DNA from: SZUA-430 sp040080835
Lineage (GTDB): Bacteria > Pseudomonadota > Alphaproteobacteria > Micropepsales > Micropepsaceae
Direction: 5' to 3'
Assembly (NCBI GenBank): GCA_040080835.1
Contig: JBEBHP010000003.1
Span: forward strand, 124,001-188,000
DNA length: 64,000 nucleotides
Shown here: positions 40,643-48,990 of the stretch, piece after piece
How the letters are laid out: every line of letters begins with the position of its first letter
How positions within the stretch are numbered: position 1 is the first letter of the stretch
The notes under the pieces: model-generated
Database searches by the model: none
Told to the model about the DNA's origin: nothing
Seen by the model: the letters and a program-made list of their open reading frames with translations, nothing else
Translations under genes and position numbers: made by a program

Positions 40643-40990
40643 CTAGGCCGCGGCTTCCGAGGCCTTCTTTTCAGCGTCCAGGCGTTCCTGCGCCTTCTTG
40701 CGTGGTGCAGACTTCGTCGGGTCGTTGAACTTTGTCTGCTTCTTCGCGAGGCCAGCGTCAGCGAGGAAACGCTCGATGCGGTCCGACGGCTGTGCGCCCT
40801 GGCTCAGCCAGTACTTCATGCGCTCGATGTCGAATTTCACGCGCTCGGCGTTGTCCTTGGGCAGAAGCGGATTGTAGTGACCGATGCGTTCAACATAGCG
40901 GCCATCACGCGGCGCCGTCGCTTCGGCAACCACGATCCGGTAAAATGGACGCTTCTTGGTTCCGCCTCGAGACATTCTGATCTTCAGCAT
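40643..40990 (-). CDS. rpsP: 30S ribosomal protein S16
   Basis: Ribosomal protein S16 of 115 residues, starting MLKIRMSRGGTKKRPFYRIV, with YVERIGHYNPLLPK and a Lys/Ala-rich C-terminal extension (about 85-115) common in alphaproteobacteria. It is the first gene of rpsP-rimM-trmD-rplS and lies 56 bases after ffh. Confidence 0.97.
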   Translation of the reverse strand: MLKIRMSRGGTKKRPFYRIVVAEATAPRDGRYVERIGHYNPLLPKDNAERVKFDIERMKYWLSQGAQPSDRIERFLADAGLAKKQTKFNDPTKSAPRKKAQERLDAEKKASEAAA

Positions 40991-41046
40991 TTAGTTGGTT
41001 TCCTTTTCAATTCGTTCTGTTGAAAGTTGATCGTTCCAATGTCTTG

Positions 41047-42477
41047 CTATTTCTTGCCGGGAAATCCCGGCGGCAGTTTCAAACCGGGCGGCAGGCCCTG
41101 GCCGCCAAGGCCGGGCAGCGTACCGCCGCCTGGCATCTTGGGCATCCCGCCTCCGAACAATGAGCTCATGAGGCCCTTGCCCTTGCCCATCTTCTTCATA
41201 ACGTCAGACATCTGACGGTGCATCTTGAGGAGCTTGTTGACTTCAGAAACTTCAACGCCCGAACCCATCGCGATGCGCTTGCGGCGCGAACCGTTGAGCA
41301 CGTCGGGATTGCTGCGTTCTTTCCTGGTCATCGACAGGATGATGGCTTCCTGGCGCTTGAGCATTCTGTCATCGAGACCGGCCGTGGCGAGCTGGTCCTT
41401 CATGCGGCCGATGCCCGGCAACATGCCGAGAATGCCCTGCATGCCGCCCATGCGGCGCATCTGGCGCAATTGCTCGCCCAGATCATCGAGGTCGAACTGA
41501 CCTTTCTGAAGCTTCTTTGCGAGTGCTTCCGCTTTTTCCTGGTCAATCGTTTCGGCGGCCCGTTCGACGAGGCTGACGACGTCGCCCTGCCCGAGGATGC
41601 GGCCCGCGATGCGGCGCGGATGGAAGTCTTCGAGTGCGTCGATCTTTTCGCCGGTGCCGAGGAACTTGATCGGCGCGCCGGTAATCGCGCGCATCGAGAG
41701 CGCTGCGCCACCGCGACCATCGCCATCGATCCTGGTGAGGACGATGCCAGATAGGCCGATGCGTTCGTTGAACTGTTTCGCGACGTTGATCGAATCCTGA
41801 CCGGCAAGACTGTCGGCAACGAGCAAGGTTTCGATGGGTGCTGCGAGATCGCGAATTTCCGCAATCTCGGCCATCAGTGCTTCATCGACATGCAGGCGGC
41901 CCGCGGTGTCGAGCATAAGCACATCGTAGCCCGAAAGCCTGGCAGCCTGCAGCGCGCGGCGTGCAATGTCGGCCGGCGACTGGCCTGCAACAATGGGGAG
42001 CGTTGCGACGGAAGTCTGCTCACCAAGAATTTTAAGCTGTTCCTGTGCCGCGGGCCGCCTGGTGTCGAGCGACGCCATCAGCACTTTCTTCTTGTCGCGC
42101 GTCGACAGGCGCAGCGCGATCTTGGCCGTCGATGTCGTCTTGCCCGACCCCTGGAGACCCACCATCATGACCACGGCTGGCGGCGTGACGTTCAGCGAAA
42201 GGCCCTCGCTTTCGGTGCCCAGCGTTTCGACCAGGATGTCGTGCACGATCTTGACGATCTGCTGGCCGGGCGTGACCGATCGCAGGACGTCGGCGCCGAT
42301 CGCCTTTTCGCGAACCTTTGAGAGGAAGTCCTTGATGACGGACAGGGAGACGTCTGCCTCGATCAGGGCGAGCCGCACTTCCCGCAGAGCAGCATCGACG
42401 TCGGCCTCTGTGAGCGCGCCGCGCCCCGTGAGGCTGTCGAAAACCGTCGTCAGTCTGTTTGTTAATGCGTCAAACAT
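41047..42477 (-). CDS. ffh: Signal recognition particle protein Ffh (SRP54)
   Basis: GTPase of the signal recognition particle, 476 residues from the ATG at 42477 (MFDALTNRLTTVFDSLTG). A start at 42519 would add an unsupported leader. N domain about 1-85; G domain with GLQGSGKTTSTAKIA (G1), DTRRPAAQEQL, DTAGRLHVDE (G3) and GTGEKIDALE; and the Met-rich M domain (GILGMLPGIGRMKDQ, SRRKRIAMGSG) that binds 4.5S RNA and signal sequences. The C-terminus is unusually rich in Gly, Pro and Met. Its receptor FtsY is encoded 5 kb away in this window. Confidence 0.97.
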   Translation of the reverse strand: MFDALTNRLTTVFDSLTGRGALTEADVDAALREVRLALIEADVSLSVIKDFLSKVREKAIGADVLRSVTPGQQIVKIVHDILVETLGTESEGLSLNVTPPAVVMMVGLQGSGKTTSTAKIALRLSTRDKKKVLMASLDTRRPAAQEQLKILGEQTSVATLPIVAGQSPADIARRALQAARLSGYDVLMLDTAGRLHVDEALMAEIAEIRDLAAPIETLLVADSLAGQDSINVAKQFNERIGLSGIVLTRIDGDGRGGAALSMRAITGAPIKFLGTGEKIDALEDFHPRRIAGRILGQGDVVSLVERAAETIDQEKAEALAKKLQKGQFDLDDLGEQLRQMRRMGGMQGILGMLPGIGRMKDQLATAGLDDRMLKRQEAIILSMTRKERSNPDVLNGSRRKRIAMGSGVEVSEVNKLLKMHRQMSDVMKKMGKGKGLMSSLFGGGMPKMPGGGTLPGLGGQGLPPGLKLPPGFPGKK

Positions 42478-42680
42478 TGCTGCCCAAACCTGCGTGCCTG
42501 CAAACCGTGTTTCGCCCAACAGCTATCGCGCCCGCGGGCGCAACGCGCTGGCGGACGTTGACCCCAGACCTCGAGGTCCGGAGCGGATCGGCGTTTGGGC
42601 GATCCTGGAAATTCGGCCGGAACCTATGGATTACGGGGGGCGGTTGTCAAGGCGCACAAACCGCGCGCCTTGCTGGTTAA

Positions 42681-44768
42681 TCAGTCCATCAGAACGCGCT
42701 TGAAATAGGTGAACGTCAGCGCCAGTTGCTCGGCGCGCTGGCTCGTGTCGCCACTCAGATGGTCTTCGTAGTACAGCACCGGCTGACCCAGACCTTCCAT
42801 TTTTGCTGCCATTTTCCGTGCGTGACCGGGATGGACCTTGCTGTCCTCCGTCGATGTCATGAAGAACACGCTTGGATATTTCACACCGGCTCTGAGGTTC
42901 TGGTAGGGCGACCATTGCGAAATGATGTCGCGCATGCGCGGGTCAGCGGGATCGCCGTATTCGGGCGTCCAGCTCTTGCTCGCCTCGAGCTTGGTGTATC
43001 GCAGCATGTCCGTCAACGGAACCTGAGCGACCACGGCCGAGAACAGCTCGGGGTGCTGCACGAAGGTGCCCGCCACCAGCAAACCGCCCTGGGACGAGCC
43101 AAATATTCCAAGCTTTGGCGGCGACGTAAGTCCGCGCGCGATCATGTCCTTTGCGACTGCTGCAAGGTCATCAAAGTTGCGCTGACGGTTTGCACCCATT
43201 GCAGCAGAATGCCAATTCGGTCCGAATTCGCCGCCACCGCGAATATTGGCGATTGCGTATGCTCCGCCCTTCTCGAGCCAGAGTTTGCCGGCACTCGACC
43301 AGTACCAAGGTGTTGTTGAAATCTGGAATCCGCCATAGGCGTAGAGCAGCGTCGGCGCCGGTGCGTTGCCAAGCAGCGTCGTCTTGCGCACGACAAAGTA
43401 CGGTATCTTCGCACCATCGGCTGACACGGCTTCGTATTGCGCCACTTCAGCCCCTCGCGCATCGAAACGTGCCGACAATTGCCGGACGGGCTTTGGCTCG
43501 CGACCACGCCCGACCACGTACAGCGCATCCGGGGACAGGAAGCTCGAATATTTTAGCAGCACGTCCTGACCCAGTTCGCTTGCACTCAGGATTTCGACCG
43601 CCCCGTTGTTGGGGAGCGTAATGCGTCGCCACAACCATTGCTGACCGTCAAATGTCAGCTCGTTCATGCGGCCCTGCACGTTTTCGAGCAGTGATACGAA
43701 CACCGCACTGCTGCTGACTGCCACGCCCGTCACCGACGAGCGCTGATCGGCGATGTAGGCCTGGTGGATCTGGGGAAGGGCGCCGCCATTCTTCAAATAC
43801 TGGTCGAGTGAAAACGAGACAAGCGAGCCGGCCAAATGGTTCTGGCCGGCAATACGCCAGTCGCTGTTCAGGAAGAAAACCATTTGCCGCTGCAGCATGC
43901 CCTTGAACTGGGCGGACGCGGGCGCGGTGATTCGCATGGCCTTGCCGCTTTCATCGAGATGAAAGAGCTGGGCATCGGTTGGCCCGAGTTGCCGAATGAC
44001 GAACAGGCTGACCTTGCCATCCGCCGAAAAGACAGTCTTTGGCGTGACCGCCAGATCCGATGGGTTTCCCTCATAAACCGTCTGGCCTTCGCGCAGGCTC
44101 AGGCCGCGGGACCAGATCTTGACGACACGTGGCTTGCCGCTGCGAGTTAGTGAGCCCTTGCCCCAATTTGTCGCAATCAGCAGCGTGTCTGCATCAATCC
44201 ACTCGGCTTCGGTGGTCGCATCGCCCACGTCGAACCCGTCAGGCACGAATGTCCTTGTCTGGCTGTCAAACTCGCGGACGCGGACCGCCACGGCACCCTG
44301 ATCCGACAGGAACAACAGACAACGCGCAAAATCCGGCGGCAGACACTTGGCACCACGCCAGGTCAGGCGCGAACCCTGCTGGGCGTTCAGGGCGTCGAGA
44401 TCCAGGAGCGTTTCCCAACCGGGCGAACCCGCCTTGTAGGATTCAATTCCGGAACGGCGCCAGACACCGAACGGATGAATGGCAGACTGCGTGAAGCTGA
44501 AAACACCGTCGCCAGCGATCTGGTCTCGAGGAATTGAATCCTTGAAATTCAGAATCTGGTCAGCGGCTGCGCGTGTTTGCCGGTAAGACGGATCAGTGCG
44601 CAATTCGCCCAGAGTCGTTTCATTCTGCGAGTGAACCCATTGCTGCGCGCGCGCGCCATGGATTTCCTCGAGCCACAAATATGGGTCCCGGTTCGCGGTT
44701 TCGGCCAGGGCCGGTTGGCACAAGAAATTTGCCGTTGCTGCAGCTAGAAGGGCGAATACGCGCCGCAT
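42681..44768 (-). CDS. S9A prolyl-oligopeptidase-family serine peptidase, exported
   Basis: A 695-residue protein with a signal peptide (MRRVFALLAAATANFLCQPALAE). GGAGGTGAC eight bases upstream fixes the ATG at 44768. The N-terminal beta-propeller starts with DPYLWLEEIHG; the alpha/beta-hydrolase domain has TLLYAYGGFQIS and the nucleophile GSSQGG (Ser559). The catalytic Asp is probably Asp642 (TSTEDSKVHPG). The His region reads YYEDHLSG, about 4-5 residues shorter than the usual YENxxGGH, so His670 is the probable but unproven base. It probably trims Pro-containing peptides in the periplasm. It is divergent from dapF. Confidence 0.88.
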   Translation of the reverse strand: MRRVFALLAAATANFLCQPALAETANRDPYLWLEEIHGARAQQWVHSQNETTLGELRTDPSYRQTRAAADQILNFKDSIPRDQIAGDGVFSFTQSAIHPFGVWRRSGIESYKAGSPGWETLLDLDALNAQQGSRLTWRGAKCLPPDFARCLLFLSDQGAVAVRVREFDSQTRTFVPDGFDVGDATTEAEWIDADTLLIATNWGKGSLTRSGKPRVVKIWSRGLSLREGQTVYEGNPSDLAVTPKTVFSADGKVSLFVIRQLGPTDAQLFHLDESGKAMRITAPASAQFKGMLQRQMVFFLNSDWRIAGQNHLAGSLVSFSLDQYLKNGGALPQIHQAYIADQRSSVTGVAVSSSAVFVSLLENVQGRMNELTFDGQQWLWRRITLPNNGAVEILSASELGQDVLLKYSSFLSPDALYVVGRGREPKPVRQLSARFDARGAEVAQYEAVSADGAKIPYFVVRKTTLLGNAPAPTLLYAYGGFQISTTPWYWSSAGKLWLEKGGAYAIANIRGGGEFGPNWHSAAMGANRQRNFDDLAAVAKDMIARGLTSPPKLGIFGSSQGGLLVAGTFVQHPELFSAVVAQVPLTDMLRYTKLEASKSWTPEYGDPADPRMRDIISQWSPYQNLRAGVKYPSVFFMTSTEDSKVHPGHARKMAAKMEGLGQPVLYYEDHLSGDTSQRAEQLALTFTYFKRVLMD

Positions 44769-45333
44769 GTCTGTCACCTCCATACGGATGCGATGTTAGG
44801 TGCATTTTCCTAACACGGTGCGTCTCGAAACTCATCGCGCACACACGAGTAATCCAGAGGAACAAGTGCCCGGGAGCAAATGTCATGTGGATATGACTCT
44901 GCCCATCCATGTGAATAAGGTTGTGCAGAAACTTTTGTGGCGCAACGGACCCAACGTTGACAGGATTGGTATACGCAAGCTTGTGTTGAAGTGCAGCGAT
45001 GCTTGCCTCTTACCAGCGATTGAACCGGCCATCGGTGGCAGAAAATATTGTTCAAATGACTCGGATTATTTTTGCGCTCCAGAAGTGCGAAGCAATCCGC
45101 GCCGACGAACTGCAATCGAGGCGGGACAATAAATTTTTGTCATGCGATGCTGTTGCAGCCGGCGATGAGTTGGCGCTGGCGGATGTGATGCGAAACAAGA
45201 ATGGAGTTCTTGAACGCTCCCATTCAACCGCCACACGCTGCGTGCGGACCGGATAACGGCGGAAATCGGCCGGAAACTTTGCCGCTGCGTTTTGACTGGC
45301 ACGGCAATCAGTGGTTGCCTATATAGCCCCTGC
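44769..45333. other. Divergent intergenic region between S9 peptidase and dapF
   Basis: A gap of 565 bases. Short open frames exist on both strands (for example 44999-45256 plus), but none has a ribosome-binding site or recognisable protein pattern. A TATATA at 45320-45325 lies 8 bases before the dapF ATG. No tRNA, terminator or repeat was recognised. Confidence 0.5.
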
Positions 45334-46188
45334 ATGGGTGTCGCATTCTACAAGATGAATGGTTTGGGCAACGACTTTGTCGTTGTCGACGCGCGCGCGC
45401 GCAAAGTGGCGTTCAGCGCCGATGCTGCACGCCGGATTGGCGACCGTCATCGCGGCGTTGGTTTTGACCAGCTGCTTTCGATCGAAAATCCAAAAGGCGC
45501 GGGCGACGCCCTGGTGCGCATCTGGAATCCTGACGGAAGTGCTGCGAGCGCGTGCGGGAATGGCGCGCGCTGCGTGGGCGATCTCCTGCTTTCGGAAGGC
45601 AACAAGACATCAGTGACGCTGTCGACTCCCGGCGGTCTTATCCGATGCTCACGCGATACTGACGGGCGCATCACAGTCGACATGGGGGAGCCCAAACTCG
45701 ACTGGCAAGACATTCCGCTGGCTGAACGCATGGACACCCGAACGCTGGACATCAAGGTGGGGCCGATCGATGCGCCAGTGCTGTTCGGCCCGTCAGCGGT
45801 CAACATGGGCAATCCGCACTGCATCTTCTTTGTCGAAAATGCAGACGCGCATGACCTCGGCAGGATTGGGCCGATGATCGAGCATCATCCGCTGTTTCCC
45901 GATCGGGCGAATATCAGTCTGGCGCAAGTGAAGTCGAAAAGCGAAATACGGCTCAGGGTATGGGAGCGCAGCGCAGGGCTGACCCAAGCCTGTGGGTCGG
46001 CTGCATGTGCGGCCACCGTTGCAGCGGCGCGGAAGCGATTGACCGACCGTCGCGTCCGGATCGATCTGGATGGCGGGTCACTCGACATCTTCTGGCGTGA
46101 GGACAATCACGTGCTCATGACCGGGCCAACCGAGCTCAATTTCACGGGCGAACTGAATGATCGTTATTTTGAAGGCGGCAGGCCGTGA
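45334..46188 (+). CDS. dapF: Diaminopimelate epimerase
   Basis: Cofactor-independent racemase of 284 residues converting LL- to meso-diaminopimelate for lysine and peptidoglycan. It starts MGVAFYKMNGLGNDF, carries the two catalytic Cys in ASACGNGARC (Cys74) and TQACGSAACA, and ends in MTGPTELNFTGEL. A longer reading from 45292 is unlikely. Its TGA overlaps the mtaB GTG (GTGA), giving translational coupling. A TATATA box lies so close to the ATG that the mRNA may be leaderless. Confidence 0.96.
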   Translation: MGVAFYKMNGLGNDFVVVDARARKVAFSADAARRIGDRHRGVGFDQLLSIENPKGAGDALVRIWNPDGSAASACGNGARCVGDLLLSEGNKTSVTLSTPGGLIRCSRDTDGRITVDMGEPKLDWQDIPLAERMDTRTLDIKVGPIDAPVLFGPSAVNMGNPHCIFFVENADAHDLGRIGPMIEHHPLFPDRANISLAQVKSKSEIRLRVWERSAGLTQACGSAACAATVAAARKRLTDRRVRIDLDGGSLDIFWREDNHVLMTGPTELNFTGELNDRYFEGGRP

Positions 46189-47429
46189 GTGTTGACGTCA
46201 TTACCCTGGGCTGCCGTCTCAACTCGTACGAATCTGAAGTCATGCGCGCCAAGGCCTCGGAAGCGGGCCTGAGCAATGCGATCATCGTCAACACCTGTGC
46301 TGTCACGCGTGAAGCCGTGCGGCAGGCGCGCCAGTCAATTCGCCGCGCCCGAAAGGACAATCCCCTTGCGCGCGTCATTGTGACGGGCTGCGCGGCGCAG
46401 ACAGATCCCGACAGCTTCGCTCGCATGCCGGAAGTCGACCAGGTTCTGGGTAATGCCGACAAGCTGGAAGCCCGCGCCTATCGATTCGACGACACGACAG
46501 AGCGCGTGCAAGTCAACGACATCATGTCGGTCAGGGAAACCGCATCCCATCTGATTTCCGGGTTTGAAGGCAAGGCGCGTGCTTTCGTGCAGGTGCAGAA
46601 TGGCTGCGACCACCGCTGCACGTTCTGCATCATTCCCTATGGGCGCGGCCCGTCACGCAGTGTGCCCGCTGGCGCTGTCGTTGCCGACATCAGAAAACTC
46701 GTCGGGCAAGGCGTGCGCGAAGTGGTGCTGACGGGCGTTGACATAACGGCCTATGGGGCTGATCTGCCAGGCGCGCCGAAGCTCGGCCGCCTTGTCGAGC
46801 AGATTTTGAAGCTTGTTCCGGAATTGCCACGCCTTCGCCTCTCATCGCTTGATGTTGCCGAGTGCGACGAACGGCTGATCGAGCTGGTCGCCGCCGAATC
46901 CAGGCTGATGCCGCATCTGCATCTGTCGCTGCAGGCTGGACACAACATGATCCTGAAGCGGATGAAGCGCCGCCATACGACCGAGCAGGCCGTTGCGTTT
47001 TGCACGCGCATGCGCGAACTGAGGCCTGGCATCGTGTTCGGGGCTGACCTGATTGCAGGCTTTCCTACAGAAACCGATGAGATGTTCGAGGCAACGCTGG
47101 AGCATGTTCGTTCCTGCGGCCTGACCTATTTGCACGTGTTTCCGTTCTCTGCGCGTGAGAAGACACCTGCCGCGCGCATGCCTCAATTGCGGGGACATAT
47201 CGTGAAACAGCGTGCGGCACGACTGCGCGAGATTGGTGCCAAGGCACTTTCCAATCATCTCTTTTCGCTCACTGGCACGGAAATCGATTTGCTGGTTGAA
47301 CAAGACTTCATCGCGCGCAGTCCGACATATGCGCCGGTCAAACTGTCCGTGGCGCAGGCCAATGGAACATTGCTTCGGGCCATGATCACAGGCGCAGATT
47401 CGCAATTTGCCTATGCAGAGGCCGCGTAA
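46185..47429 (+). CDS. mtaB: tRNA (N6-threonylcarbamoyladenosine-C2)-methylthiotransferase MtaB
   Basis: Radical SAM methylthiotransferase of 414 residues that converts t6A37 to ms2t6A37 in tRNA. The N-terminal domain carries LGCRLNSYESE, VNTCAVTREA and VTGCAAQTDP (second cluster), followed by the radical-SAM motif NGCDHRCTFCIIPYGRG and the LSLQAGHNMILKRMKRRHT segment. A TRAM-like C-terminus follows. The GTG start overlaps the dapF stop by 4 bases, and its stop overlaps the ftsY ATG by 1 base (TAATG). Confidence 0.94.
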   Translation: MSVDVITLGCRLNSYESEVMRAKASEAGLSNAIIVNTCAVTREAVRQARQSIRRARKDNPLARVIVTGCAAQTDPDSFARMPEVDQVLGNADKLEARAYRFDDTTERVQVNDIMSVRETASHLISGFEGKARAFVQVQNGCDHRCTFCIIPYGRGPSRSVPAGAVVADIRKLVGQGVREVVLTGVDITAYGADLPGAPKLGRLVEQILKLVPELPRLRLSSLDVAECDERLIELVAAESRLMPHLHLSLQAGHNMILKRMKRRHTTEQAVAFCTRMRELRPGIVFGADLIAGFPTETDEMFEATLEHVRSCGLTYLHVFPFSAREKTPAARMPQLRGHIVKQRAARLREIGAKALSNHLFSLTGTEIDLLVEQDFIARSPTYAPVKLSVAQANGTLLRAMITGADSQFAYAEAA

Positions 47430-48370
47430 TGGCTGAGACAGAAAGCAAGAAGCCCGGCTTCTTTGCACGCCTGAAGGCGGGGCTTACGCGAAGTTCACAA
47501 TCGATCACCCAAGGCATCACACGGGTCTTCACGCGCAAGCGTCTTGACCAGGCAGCACTGGATGAACTGGAAGAGTTGCTGATCGGCGCTGACATGGGTG
47601 CAAAGGTTGCAGCCGATGTAGTGGCAGAAATCAAGCGTACCAAATTCAACTCTGACGTCGGGGAAGACGAGATCCGGCTGGCTCTCGCCGAAGAGATTTC
47701 AAAAATCCTGCGCCGCGTATCAAAGCCGCTGACCATCCGTCCAGAACTCAAGCCGCACGTCATCCTGATGGCTGGCGTCAATGGTTCGGGCAAGACGACA
47801 ACGATTGGCAAGCTTGCCCAGAAGTACAGGGCGGATGGGCTGAAAGTCATGATGGCTGCAGGCGACACGTTTCGTGCCGCAGCTGTGGAGCAACTAAAGG
47901 TCTGGGGCGAGAGAACCGGGGCGCCTGTGGTGTCAAAAGAGATCGGCGCGGACGCGGCAGGACTGGCGTATGAAGCCTATGAGCGCGCGCGAAGCGAGGG
48001 CTTTGACGTGCTCCTTATCGATACGGCTGGCCGCCTTCAGAACAAGGTTGGCCTCATGGCTGAACTTGAGAAGATGGTGCGGGTCATCAAGAAGATTGAT
48101 CCCGGAGCACCACACAACGCGATTCTGGTTCTGGATGCAACGACCGGGCAGAACGCGGTCGCACAGGCCGAGGTCTTTCGAGCCTCGGCGCAGATCAGCG
48201 GTGTCATCATGACAAAGCTGGACGGAACCGCTCGTGGGGGGATTCTGGTTTCCATCGCAGAAAAGTTCGACCTTCCAATTCACTACATCGGCGTCGGGGA
48301 AACGGCAGAAGATCTGCAACCCTTTGACGCAGAGAATTTCTCCCGAGCGCTTGTCGGCGTGACCAATTAA
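47429..48370 (+). CDS. ftsY: Signal recognition particle receptor FtsY
   Basis: SRP receptor GTPase of 313 residues. The N domain (about 1-95, without the long acidic A domain of E. coli) is followed by the G domain with AGVNGSGKTTTIGKLAQ (G1), DTFRAAAVEQLKVW, DTAGRLQNK (G3), TKLDGTARGG (G4) and IGVGETAEDLQPF. It docks ribosome-SRP complexes to SecYEG at the inner membrane, working with Ffh. It is coupled to mtaB upstream. Confidence 0.97.
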   Translation: MAETESKKPGFFARLKAGLTRSSQSITQGITRVFTRKRLDQAALDELEELLIGADMGAKVAADVVAEIKRTKFNSDVGEDEIRLALAEEISKILRRVSKPLTIRPELKPHVILMAGVNGSGKTTTIGKLAQKYRADGLKVMMAAGDTFRAAAVEQLKVWGERTGAPVVSKEIGADAAGLAYEAYERARSEGFDVLLIDTAGRLQNKVGLMAELEKMVRVIKKIDPGAPHNAILVLDATTGQNAVAQAEVFRASAQISGVIMTKLDGTARGGILVSIAEKFDLPIHYIGVGETAEDLQPFDAENFSRALVGVTN

Positions 48371-48423
48371 CCGGAAGAGCGTCTAGCCCTGCAAAGGGCT
48401 TCGCGTTTAATCTGAGCCGCATC

Positions 48424-48990
48424 ATGAACCCATTCGTCAAATTTGTTCTGGACCTTGGTCCACTCATCGCATTTTTCGGCAGCTACTATGCGCTGGGCAT
48501 TTTGCCTGCGACCGCCATCTTCATGGGGGCAACCGTTCTTGCCGGTTTGATTACCTATTTGCTGACGAAGAAAGTGTCGGCACTGATTGTGTTCAGCGCC
48601 GTCGTCGTGCTTATTTTTGGCGGATTGACGATCTGGCTCAAGGACGACTTGTTCATCAAGCTGAAGCCCACGATCTACTACGCGGCCGTGTCGATGATCC
48701 TGTCCGGCGGACTGGCGCTGAACCGCCTCGTTGTAAAAGACGTTCTGGACCTTGCAGTTCATCTGAAGGATGAAGGCTGGGAGAAGCTTACCGTTCGCAT
48801 TTCAATCTTCTACGGCATACTCGCGGTCGTGAACATTTATGTGGCCGAGACTTATGCCTTTGACACCTGGCTGTGGTTCAAGGTGTGGGGGTTCATTCCC
48901 CTGAACTTCCTCTTCTTCATGGCGCAGATGCCATTGTTCATGCGGTATGAAGTCAAGGAGCCTGAGGATCAGCCGCCAACGCCGGTTTGA
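48424..48990 (+). CDS. yciB: YciB/IspZ family inner-membrane protein (septation protein A)
   Basis: Integral membrane protein of 188 residues with about five spans, typical of the septation-protein-A (YciB) family: MNPFVKFVLDLGPLIAFFGS, KPTIYYAAVSMILSGGLAL and FDTWLWFKVWGFIPLNFLF. E. coli YciB interacts with cell elongation and division proteins. It follows ftsY by 53 bases, a common alphaproteobacterial order. Its last 38 bases overlap the end of the M28 peptidase gene on the opposite strand. Confidence 0.93.
   Translation: MNPFVKFVLDLGPLIAFFGSYYALGILPATAIFMGATVLAGLITYLLTKKVSALIVFSAVVVLIFGGLTIWLKDDLFIKLKPTIYYAAVSMILSGGLALNRLVVKDVLDLAVHLKDEGWEKLTVRISIFYGILAVVNIYVAETYAFDTWLWFKVWGFIPLNFLFFMAQMPLFMRYEVKEPEDQPPTPV

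Noticed and set aside
42528..42541. 14-base perfect palindrome GCGCCCGCGGGCGC upstream of ffh
   Set aside because: In a GC-rich genome this can occur by chance and no second copy or partner site was seen.
44999..45256. 85-codon open frame in the dapF upstream gap
   Set aside because: No ribosome-binding site, no recognisable pattern, and competing frames exist on the other strand.
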